From Candidatus Nitrosymbiomonas sp. (lineage in GTDB: Bacteria > Sysuimicrobiota > Sysuimicrobiia > Sysuimicrobiales > Humicultoraceae), in assembly GCA_020724185.1 (NCBI GenBank), contig DYHL01000147.1, positions 1 to 6,880 on the forward strand: a DNA stretch of 6,880 nt. The letters are read 5' to 3'. The position numbers and the translations under genes are program-made. Positions 1-5,232 of this stretch are shown here, piece by piece. Every line of letters starts with the position of its first letter. Positions within the stretch are counted from its first letter, which is position 1. The notes beneath the pieces were generated by a model. The model had not been told where the DNA came from. It ran no database searches and was given only the letters and a program-made list of their open reading frames with translations.

Positions 1-582
1 CGCACCGAACGGGGAGTGGGCGTGGGCCAACCCGCTTCCACCGCGGTGGCGGCCTACGGCGCGGCCTCGGCAGGAAGCGGGGACGATCGGGTGCTCTGGT
101 ACGACGCCATCGGGCTCGTATTGGGAACGGGCAGTGGCACCGTCATTCGGATCGGGGTGTTCGACCCCAAGGCCTTCGTGCGGGCGCTGCTGGCGGATGA
201 ACGGCCTGCCCGCGACGTTGTGCTGACCGCGCGCCCGCCCAAGTACGGCGACGCGCCGAGCGCCGGTACAACCGGCACCGCCGGCACGGGTGGCAGCGCC
301 GGCGCGCAGGCGCGCTCGGCGCTGGTGACCATTACCCTGAAGAACCTGAGCCGGGGCGCGAAGGTCCTCAATCCCAACTTCCTCACTCTCTCGGATCGCG
401 AGGGTGAGACCTATCGTTACGACCCGTCCTCGTTCCGGCAGTCCGACGCCTGCCGATCAACGGTCTCGGTACGGCCCGGAGAAGCCGGAACCTGCTCGCT
501 GGTCTTCGTGATTCCCGCTGGACGCAGCGCCCGCACCATCACATTCAACGATGGCGCGAGCACCGACGAGTACTACTTCTAG
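1..582 (+). CDS. C-terminal part of a probable secreted/envelope protein with a DUF4352-like beta-sandwich (5' end outside window)
   Basis: The reading frame is open from base 1 to the TAG at 580-582, so at least 193 residues are visible and the true start is probably upstream. GTG codons at 16 and 22 are possible starts (GGGGAG lies just before 22), but neither gives a signal peptide or a sensible N-terminus. In order there is a short folded-looking segment (RVLWYDAIGLVLGTGSGT, then FDPKAFVRALL), a low-complexity Gly/Ser/Thr/Ala linker ending near base 310, and a beta-rich C-terminal domain starting LVTITLKNLS and continuing through FLTLSDREGETYRYD, VRPGEAGTCSLVFVIP and ARTITFND. This strand pattern and the PGE...LVFVIP motif resemble DUF4352/telokin-like immunoglobulin folds, usually found on exported lipoproteins. 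Two cysteines (DACRS and GTCSL) about 17 residues apart could form a disulfide, which would fit export. The function is unknown. The stop codon lies one base from a tRNA-Pro-like remnant. Confidence 0.6.
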   Translation, partial: RTERGVGVGQPASTAVAAYGAASAGSGDDRVLWYDAIGLVLGTGSGTVIRIGVFDPKAFVRALLADERPARDVVLTARPPKYGDAPSAGTTGTAGTGGSAGAQARSALVTITLKNLSRGAKVLNPNFLTLSDREGETYRYDPSSFRQSDACRSTVSVRPGEAGTCSLVFVIPAGRSARTITFNDGASTDEYYF

Positions 583-634
583 TTTGAACCGCCGACCTCC
601 TAGTCCCAAACCAGGCTCGGCCATTGCGCCGCCG
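583..634 (-). pseudogene. Degenerate partial copy of tRNA-Pro(UGG); possible attachment-site remnant
   Basis: Bases 583-614 match 1666-1697 inside the intact tRNA-Pro gene at 28 of 32 positions with no gaps, in the same orientation. The match includes a 12-base exact run over the anticodon loop (603-614 = 1686-1697) and the T-loop TTCAAA. Read on the minus strand it keeps an anticodon arm (CCTGG, loop TTTGGGA, CTAGG, with one G-T pair), the AGGTC variable region and the 5' side of the T-arm. The 3' side of the T-stem and the acceptor are missing: the sequence runs straight into the stop codon of the upstream gene. Bases 615-634 are only loosely D-arm-like (GCGCA...TGGCC), so the left limit of homology on that side is uncertain. 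It cannot fold as a functional tRNA. The tRNA origin is well supported; the role as an att site is inference. Confidence 0.75.
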
Positions 635-799
635 TTTGCCTAAGACCGCTTTGCCGCGCCCCTGCCGGTCCGACCTCGTTGATCCTTGCGACGCTTGCTA
701 CCATGGCGACGACCAACGCGCAGTAGTTCCACTCCTTGCGCTGCGCGGGAAGGTACGGTGTGGCACCGGTGGCTGTCGCTACAGGAGCGCGACTATTCC

Positions 800-829
800 T
801 TGACACCGTCTCCCCGCTCGAACTACAAT
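800..829 (+). promoter_or_regulatory. Sigma-70-type promoter of the toxin-antitoxin module
   Basis: TTGACA (800-805, perfect -35) and TACAAT (824-829, five of six matches to the -10 consensus) are separated by 18 bp. Transcription would start near 836, giving a leader of about 40 nt before the antitoxin ATG at 877. The -10 box lies inside a perfect palindrome (see the operator entry). Confidence 0.85.
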
Positions 830-834
830 GTAGT
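822..834. promoter_or_regulatory. Palindromic operator overlapping the -10 box (ACTACA-A-TGTAGT)
   Basis: This is a perfect 13-bp palindrome of two 6-bp half-sites around a central A, and it fully contains the TACAAT -10 element. Ribbon-helix-helix antitoxins typically bind short palindromes over their own promoter and repress it, alone or with the toxin. Position and symmetry therefore suggest the autoregulatory site of the downstream antitoxin. Binding itself is inferred. Confidence 0.65.
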
Positions 835-876
835 CGCACGCGCGCAAGAGCGCACAGCAGAGGAGGCAGGACAGAG

Positions 877-1152
877 ATGGCAGCGCGACCCAAGAAGACC
901 ATGGCGGTGCCCACCACACCCGTGTCGGTTCGCTTCGGGAAGCACGACACCCCGATGGTCCGGGTCCTCCGGGCCCGGGCCAGGGCGAGCAGGCGGTCCC
1001 TCTCGGACCAGCTCAAGTACTACGCCCACCTCGGGATCGTGGCGAAGGAGAACCCGGACCTGCCCCTCGGCGTTATCGAGGGGATCCTGGAAGGGTTGGA
1101 GGAAAGCCGAACTGGACTGGTTGAACCGTACCGCTGGGGCCGGATCACGTGA
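877..1152 (+). CDS. Ribbon-helix-helix antitoxin of a type II toxin-antitoxin module
   Basis: A 91-residue basic protein. The ATG at 877 is chosen because AGGAGG lies at 861-866, ten bases upstream, and a strong promoter ends at 829; longer in-frame starts (from 736) would place the promoter inside the coding region. The N-terminal half reads as a ribbon-helix-helix DNA-binding fold: a short strand (PVSVRF, about residues 15-20), helix A (TPMVRVLRARARAS) and helix B beginning SLSDQLKYYAHLG, about residues 25-54. The C-terminal part (GVIEGILEGLEESRTG) is likely the acidic, toxin-binding arm. It precedes and overlaps a RelE/ParE-fold toxin gene by 4 bp (GTGA), the usual antitoxin-first layout. 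Its expected roles are to neutralise the toxin by direct binding and to repress the shared promoter. It is ParD/RelB-like in organisation; the exact family name cannot be fixed by eye. Confidence 0.83.
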   Translation: MAARPKKTMAVPTTPVSVRFGKHDTPMVRVLRARARASRRSLSDQLKYYAHLGIVAKENPDLPLGVIEGILEGLEESRTGLVEPYRWGRIT

Positions 1153-1472
1153 CTCCACTCCCGCCCCGAAATGTTCAGCAGGTCCCCCGATTCCGAAAGG
1201 CCAAGCGGCGGCTGCCAGGACCGATCCAGGATGCCGTGGACGATCAGGTCCGGCTTATTATGGAGAACCCCCTGCTGGGGGAGCCGAAGACAGGGGCGCT
1301 CAAGGGCGTCAGGGTGGTGAAGTTCCGCGGGGGAGACCACCAGTACCTTCTGGCCTACCGGTTCTTCCCGACGTCCAGCGTGGTTGAGGTCCTGGACGTG
1401 GGGGTGCATGAGAACTTCTACCGGGACCTGGCGGCGCACTTGCAGGACCGCCCTCGGGGGCAGAACCCTTAG
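1149..1472 (+). CDS. RelE/ParE-family toxin of a type II toxin-antitoxin module
   Basis: A 107-residue protein starting at a GTG whose bases overlap the antitoxin stop (GTGA), so translation is probably coupled; only a weak GGGGCCGG lies upstream. The sequence follows the RelE/ParE superfamily pattern: an N-terminal strand and basic helix (VPRFRKAKRRLPGPIQDAV), a helix with NPLLGEPKTGALKG, the central beta-hairpin RVVKFRGGDHQYLLAYRF, a strand VVEVLDVGVHENFY and the final helix RDLAAHL. The ending VGVHENFYRDL is a strong signature of one RelE/ParE toxin branch. Length is normal for the family (about 90-110 residues) and there is no sign of truncation. Members either cleave mRNA in the ribosome (RelE-like) or poison DNA gyrase (ParE-like). 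The sequence read here does not decide between them. Confidence 0.88.
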   Translation: MTPLPPRNVQQVPRFRKAKRRLPGPIQDAVDDQVRLIMENPLLGEPKTGALKGVRVVKFRGGDHQYLLAYRFFPTSSVVEVLDVGVHENFYRDLAAHLQDRPRGQNP

Positions 1473-1510
1473 ACCAACGACGACCACTGCGGCGCCTGCG
1501 CTCCAGGCCG

Positions 1511-1528
1511 CGGTCCTCTCCTGGACCG
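1511..1528. terminator. Small GC hairpin after the toxin gene
   Basis: CGGTCC (1511-1516) pairs with GGACCG (1523-1528) around a 6-nt loop, 39 bp after the toxin stop. There is no following T-run, so it is a weak candidate for ending the toxin-antitoxin transcript. Nothing else is evident in 1473-1596. Confidence 0.25.
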
Positions 1529-1596
1529 ACGGCAACACCGCGCGCGTCGCGCCTTCCCGCCGACCGGCTTCTGCCACAAGGAATTTGGAAAGAATT

Positions 1597-1612
1597 GGAA
1601 CTCGGGGGTTCC
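1597..1612 (-). terminator. Weak candidate terminator downstream of tRNA-Pro
   Basis: Read on the minus strand, GGAAC pairs with GTTCC around a 6-nt loop and is followed by AATTCTTTCC, a T-rich stretch. It lies 37 bases past the CCA end of the tRNA gene. The 5-bp stem is short and an adjacent GTTCCGGGAAC palindrome (1608-1618) would compete with it, so the call is tentative. Confidence 0.3.
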
Positions 1613-1648
1613 GGGAACAACGAGAATCGCTGAAACCCGCGTCAGTAT

Positions 1649-1725
1649 TGGTCGGGGCGGCCCGATTTGAACGGGCGACCTTCTGGTCCCAAACCAGACG
1701 CGCTGCCAAGCTGCGCTACGCCCCG
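1649..1725 (-). tRNA. tRNA-Pro (anticodon UGG), CCA encoded
   Basis: The minus strand folds into a complete cloverleaf. The acceptor stem is CGGGGCG/CGCCCCG with discriminator A and genome-encoded CCA (1651-1649). The D-arm is GCGC-AGCTTGGCA-GCGC with the conserved GG. The anticodon arm is TCTGG-TTTGGGA-CCAGA with anticodon TGG at 1691-1689, the variable region is AGGTC, and the T-arm is GCCCG-TTCAAAT-CGGGC. Mature length is 74 nt plus CCA. All stems are fully paired, so it should be functional; UGG reads CCA and, depending on modification, other proline codons. A partial copy lies 1083 bp away at 583-634, on the 3' side of this gene, with the toxin-antitoxin genes between them. Confidence 0.98.
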
Positions 1726-1733
1726 ACGAAGCG

Positions 1734-1763
1734 ATCGTAGCAGAGGCACCGGAGAAGGGTCAA
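1734..1763 (-). promoter_or_regulatory. Promoter of tRNA-Pro
   Basis: On the minus strand, TTGACC (1763-1758) and TACGAT (1739-1734) are separated by 18 bp, each one or two bases from the sigma-70 consensus. Initiation about 7 nt after the -10 would fall near 1727, almost at the mature 5' end (1725). The tRNA thus has its own promoter rather than depending on readthrough from the upstream operon, whose last stop codon is at 1790-1792. Confidence 0.65.
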
Positions 1764-1768
1764 CTCAG

Positions 1769-1788
1769 CATCAACGGCCGGACCGTCA
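1769..1788 (-). terminator. Weak candidate terminator after the oxidoreductase operon
   Basis: Just past the last stop codon of the operon, the minus strand reads TGACGG-TCCGG-CCGTTG. This can form a 4-bp GC-rich stem extended by two G-T pairs around a 5-nt loop. No T-run follows, so termination here is doubtful and some readthrough into the tRNA gene is possible. Confidence 0.22.
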
Positions 1789-1789
1789 T

Positions 1790-2761
1790 CTACCCTACCA
1801 CCACGGGCATGCCATCATTCGCCGCACTCCGATAGCAGGCCGCAACCACCTCCACCGCCCGGTAGCCGTCCTCGGCAGTAACCGTGGGTGTTCGATGCTG
1901 GGTGACGGCCTGAACGAACGCCTGATCCTGCTGGACGTATCCCAACCGCTCTTCCCACGGCAGGGTGCTGAAGTCCTGGATGACGGCGGGCTGGCCGATG
2001 GCCCGGGCGTGGATGAGACGATCAAAGCCCTCGGTCACCACGGCCGCGTGGTCTCCGAACAGCTCGATCCGCTCCGTGGGCGGCGTCCAGGTGGCGTGCC
2101 CACAGGTAGAAAAGGTCACGAGGGCTCCGCTTGCGGTTGCGAGGAGCACAACCGCATCGTCCATGTCGGGATAACAGGAAGATCGCGCCAGGCAGCGGAC
2201 CGTGTGGATGGGGCCCAGCAGCCACCGGGCCGCGTCGAGCAGGTGGATCCCGGTGTCGTAGATGAACCCTCCTGACACGGCCGGGTTCGAGAACCACGGC
2301 GGGTTGCGCATGTCGCCGTCGTTCATCTTCATCGCGCCTGAGAATACGGTCATCCCCCCGGCAACCAGGTCGCGCATCCCGGCGTATGCTGGCGCGAACC
2401 GGCGGTTGAAGCCAATCTGATAGACGCGGCCCGTGCGCTCTACGGGGTCCAGGACGCGCCTGGCATCCTCAACTGAAGTCGCCATGGGTTTCTCGCAGAG
2501 CACGTCAACGCCGCGCTCCAGTGCCGTCACGCAGGCGTCGGCGTGGAGAACGTTGGGAACCGCAATGACAACCGCATCGAGCCCCAATGCGAGCAGCGCC
2601 TCTAGATCTGCGGCAGGCCTAGCTTCGACGGAGGCGGCCACCGTCCGCGCCCGCCCTTCATTGGAATCTGCCACGGCCGCGATCACAACCCCCGGCGTGG
2701 CCGCCAGCACCCTGGCATGGACCGATCCGATGGTCCCGGCTCCATAGATCCCAACCCGCAT
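1790..2761 (-). CDS. Gfo/Idh/MocA-family oxidoreductase, probably NAD-dependent (sugar/cyclitol dehydrogenase type)
   Basis: A 323-residue cytoplasmic dehydrogenase. The ATG at 2761 has AGGAGG seven bases upstream (2774-2769). The N-terminal Rossmann fold has GAGTIG at residues 7-12 and an aspartate (D32, in AVADSN) at the end of strand 2, which normally favours NAD over NADP. The family signature CEKPMAT places the catalytic lysine at K91. The second domain carries GFNRRF (117-122) and GGFIYDTGIHLLD, with D169 and H173 at the usual catalytic Asp/His positions. Members oxidise a ring hydroxyl of sugars or inositols to a ketone, or run the reverse reaction. Length is slightly short for the family (about 330-390) but complete. 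It is the last gene of the LacI-aminotransferase-oxidoreductase set, 38 bp after the preceding oxidoreductase, and is clearly divergent from it, so it is not a recent duplicate. The substrate is unknown; inositol or sugar dehydrogenase activity is the generic expectation. Confidence 0.94.
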   Translation of the reverse strand: MRVGIYGAGTIGSVHARVLAATPGVVIAAVADSNEGRARTVAASVEARPAADLEALLALGLDAVVIAVPNVLHADACVTALERGVDVLCEKPMATSVEDARRVLDPVERTGRVYQIGFNRRFAPAYAGMRDLVAGGMTVFSGAMKMNDGDMRNPPWFSNPAVSGGFIYDTGIHLLDAARWLLGPIHTVRCLARSSCYPDMDDAVVLLATASGALVTFSTCGHATWTPPTERIELFGDHAAVVTEGFDRLIHARAIGQPAVIQDFSTLPWEERLGYVQQDQAFVQAVTQHRTPTVTAEDGYRAVEVVAACYRSAANDGMPVVVG

Positions 2762-2799
2762 CAGCAGGCCTCCTGTGATGATCTCGCGAGCAGTTGGCC

Positions 2800-3930
2800 C
2801 TAGGCCTCAGGCACCACGCGCCTTCCGGCGGAGGCGGAGTCCAACAGCGCGTCGGTCAGCACGGCGCACCGGTACCCGTCGTCGAACGTGGCGCCGACTC
2901 GCGCCGGATCTTCGCCCGCCACGGCCCGGAGAAAACCGTCAAGCTGGTGCACAAACGAGTGCTCCCAGCCCAGGATGTGTCCAGACGGCCACCAGACGGC
3001 TCCGTAGGGATGCGTGGGCTCCGTGACCAGAACCGTCCTGAAACCGCCCAGGTCCGCATCGCCTGTGGTGTAGACCTGCAGCTCGTTCAACCGCTCCAGA
3101 TCGAAGATGACCGTTCCACCCGAACCGCTGATCTCGAACCACAACAGGTTCTTGCGCCCGGGGCAGAACGTCGAGGCTTCCAGAGTGCCGATAGCACCAC
3201 CCTCAAACTCGAGGGTGGCCACCACCGCGTCCTCGACGTCCACCTCCTCGTCTCCTGCCCCCCCAGGGCGGCGCGGTACGAAGATCCGGCTGGCCGCGCT
3301 GACCGCGGCGATCTCCCCCACCAGGAATCGGGCAAGATCGAGGATGTGGGAGGCCAGATCACCCGCCGCCCCGCTGCCCGCGCGGACACGCTCCTGGCGC
3401 CAGGTCCGGGGTAAGGCGGCATTCATCAGGGAGTCGTCGCAATACCGAGCGCGGAAGTGGTAGATCCTTCCCAACCGGCCCTCGCAGATGAGGCGGCGGG
3501 CGAGCAGCACCGCAGGCACGTGGCGGTAGTTGAAGCTGACCTGGTGCACCACCCCGGCCGTCCCAGCGGCAGAGGCCATCGTCCGTGCCTCGGCGGCGTT
3601 GCGCGCGAGCGGCTTCTCGCAGAGGACGTGCCGGCCAAGGCGCAGGGCCTCGATGCACGGATCTGCGTGCAGGTCGTTGGGGGCGGCGTTGATCAGTATC
3701 TCCACGCGCGGGTCTCGAACGAGGTCCTGCCATCGGGTGTAGAAGGCCGGCGCGCCGTAACGGTGGGCCGCGGCCTCAACGTCCGAAGCCGTCCTGCCGC
3801 AGAGCGCCACGAGTACCGGGCGCAGCGGGGGCTGCATGGAATAGCCCACGCGCAGAATCGCGTGCACGTGAACCCTGGCCACGCCGCCGTACCCCAGCAC
3901 CCCTACGCCAATCTCGCGAGTCTCCCCCAA
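2800..3930 (-). CDS. Gfo/Idh/MocA-family oxidoreductase, larger type, possibly NADP-preferring
   Basis: A 376-residue dehydrogenase. I take the TTG at 3930 as start because AGGAGG (3943-3938) sits seven bases before it and the Rossmann fold begins directly after (IGVGVLGYGG). Features are the nucleotide loop GYGGVA at 13-18, CGRT at 44-47 closing strand 2, LCEKPLA with catalytic K106, FNYR at 133-136, and GAAGDLASHILD with D191 and H195. The final glycine of the nucleotide loop is alanine, and Arg-Thr replaces the usual acidic residue after strand 2; both point toward NADP, though this is not proof. The C-terminal pattern HILGWEHSFVHQLDGFL...FDDGYRC is typical of the longer (about 370-390 residue) members that include levoglucosan-type and inositol-type dehydrogenases. 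The aminotransferase stop codon overlaps its ribosome binding site (TGAGGAGG), with 12 bp between the genes, so translation is probably coupled. The likely role is to make or consume a keto-sugar handled by the neighbouring aminotransferase. Confidence 0.94.
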   Translation of the reverse strand: MGETREIGVGVLGYGGVARVHVHAILRVGYSMQPPLRPVLVALCGRTASDVEAAAHRYGAPAFYTRWQDLVRDPRVEILINAAPNDLHADPCIEALRLGRHVLCEKPLARNAAEARTMASAAGTAGVVHQVSFNYRHVPAVLLARRLICEGRLGRIYHFRARYCDDSLMNAALPRTWRQERVRAGSGAAGDLASHILDLARFLVGEIAAVSAASRIFVPRRPGGAGDEEVDVEDAVVATLEFEGGAIGTLEASTFCPGRKNLLWFEISGSGGTVIFDLERLNELQVYTTGDADLGGFRTVLVTEPTHPYGAVWWPSGHILGWEHSFVHQLDGFLRAVAGEDPARVGATFDDGYRCAVLTDALLDSASAGRRVVPEA

Positions 3931-3942
3931 CGGTATTCCTCC

Positions 3943-5232
3943 TCAGAGCAGCGCCCGGGCAACCTTGTGCAGGGCGAGGATGATATCGTCCACGTCCTGG
4001 TCAGTGAACAGCGGATGGATGTCGAAGTGCACGGCCCGTTTGAGGATCTCGTCGGATCGAGGAAACTGCCCCTTCGTGATCGTCGCCTTTCCGCGGTAGT
4101 GCGGACAGTCCCAGGCACAGTGCCGGCGCGAGAGGAAGCGCCGCTCGATGAACTGATCGAAATGGTAGTAGACGTGCTGCCCGCTGGTCCACGCCACGCT
4201 GACGGGAACGCCCTCGGCGGTGAGGGCCTTCGCGAACCGGCCCGACTGCTCCGCGGTCGCAGCCGAGAAGATGAAAGTCGCCCCGGTGTCTCCGTCGGGA
4301 TCGGGAATGGGACGGACGGTCAGTCCCTTGATGCCGGCCACAGATGCGACGAGCCGGGCCTTGTGCGCGCGCATGCGAGCGATGATCCAGTCCATGCGCT
4401 CGATCTGGGCCACGCCCACCGCGGCGGTCAGCTCGTTCATCCGGTAGTTGACGCCGATCAGCAGGGGGTTGCCCCCAGGAGCCACCTCGTCGAGTTCGGT
4501 GATGCGGGCCGATCCCTGATCGTGGTACCGGACCGCCCGCTCGAACAGCCGGGGGTCATCGGTCACGACCATGCCGCCTTCTCCGGTCGTGATGACCTTG
4601 TGATACTGAAGACTGTACACCCCGAACTCCCCCAGGGTGCCCAGGCGACGCTTCCTGTACATACCGCCCACTGCCTGGGCCGCATCCTCCAGGACCGCGA
4701 GCCCGTGCCTGCGCGCGGCGGACAGGATGGGTTCCATGTCGGCGCCGGCGCCGCGCATGTGCACTGGAATCACCGCGACTGTGTGCGGGCTCACCGCGGC
4801 CTCCAGGGCCCGGGGATCCACGGTGAGGGTCTCGTCTATGTCCGCGAATACCGGCACGGCCCCAAGCGCCACCACCGCGCCGACCGTGGCCACCCACGTG
4901 TAGGTCGGGACGATCACCTCGTCCCCCGGACCTATCCCAAGGGCTGCCAGGCCGCTGATCAGGGCCGCTGTGCCCGAGGTGACGGCCAGGGCGTGACGGG
5001 CTCCCATTATCTCGGCGAAGCGCCGCTCGAGCTCGGCGGTCTTGCGTCGCGGGCGCGGCCCGTAGTGCCTGAAGAGACTCTGGCTCTCCAGCACGTCCAG
5101 TACCTGGGCCCTTTCCTCCTCGCCGATCAACAGACCGCCAGGCCACCCCGGTAGCAGCGGCTCCCGGCGCACCGGCGAACCCCCGTCCACCGCCAGTCTG
5201 TCCTGCGATCCAATGGAATCATGCGTAGCCAA
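3943..5232 (-). CDS. DegT/DnrJ/EryC1/StrS-family PLP-dependent aminotransferase
   Basis: A 429-residue fold-type I PLP enzyme of the sugar/cyclitol aminotransferase family. Residues are numbered from a TTG at 5232, chosen because GGGAGGG (5248-5242) lies nine bases upstream; a GTG at 5265 is also in frame but lacks a ribosome binding site. Family landmarks are TSGTAA at 85-90 (PLP phosphate contact), PTYTW near 109, the EDAAQAVGG aspartate near 182-184 (pyridine nitrogen) and YSLQYHKVITTGEGG with the Schiff-base lysine at about K212. The lysine shows it is an aminotransferase rather than a Lys-to-His dehydratase relative. NYRMNELTAA and the end helix DVDDIILALHKV are also standard. It would transfer an amino group, usually from glutamate or glutamine, to a keto-sugar or keto-cyclitol, or the reverse. 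It overlaps the LacI gene end by 14 bp and is followed after 12 bp by a dehydrogenase able to provide such a ketone. The substrate is not determined. Confidence 0.92.
   Translation of the reverse strand: MATHDSIGSQDRLAVDGGSPVRREPLLPGWPGGLLIGEEERAQVLDVLESQSLFRHYGPRPRRKTAELERRFAEIMGARHALAVTSGTAALISGLAALGIGPGDEVIVPTYTWVATVGAVVALGAVPVFADIDETLTVDPRALEAAVSPHTVAVIPVHMRGAGADMEPILSAARRHGLAVLEDAAQAVGGMYRKRRLGTLGEFGVYSLQYHKVITTGEGGMVVTDDPRLFERAVRYHDQGSARITELDEVAPGGNPLLIGVNYRMNELTAAVGVAQIERMDWIIARMRAHKARLVASVAGIKGLTVRPIPDPDGDTGATFIFSAATAEQSGRFAKALTAEGVPVSVAWTSGQHVYYHFDQFIERRFLSRRHCAWDCPHYRGKATITKGQFPRSDEILKRAVHFDIHPLFTDQDVDDIILALHKVARALL

Noticed and set aside
736..1152. A longer form of the antitoxin starting at 736.
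   Set aside because: The promoter (800-829) and the AGGAGG at 861-866 both lie inside the extension, so the start at 877 is much better supported.
686..1387. A 233-codon plus-strand frame overlapping both toxin-antitoxin genes.
   Set aside because: It is out of frame with two recognisable proteins, has low-complexity Arg/Pro/Gly/Ser content, and starts before the promoter of the module.
1020..1709. A 229-codon minus-strand frame running through the tRNA and toxin-antitoxin genes.
   Set aside because: It crosses a complete tRNA gene and two well-supported genes on the other strand, and its translation resembles no family.
583..1725. An integrase or transposase belonging to the suspected tRNA-targeted insertion.
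   Set aside because: All six frames between the two tRNA-like blocks were considered. Only the toxin-antitoxin pair reads as real protein, with no recombinase motif and no terminal inverted repeats noticed.
3457..5154. A 565-codon open frame on the plus strand, antisense to the aminotransferase and a dehydrogenase.
   Set aside because: Its translation has no recognisable domain and is rich in His, Arg, Gly and Pro, as expected from reading a GC-rich gene backwards. It has no ribosome binding site, and the opposite strand carries clear family motifs throughout.
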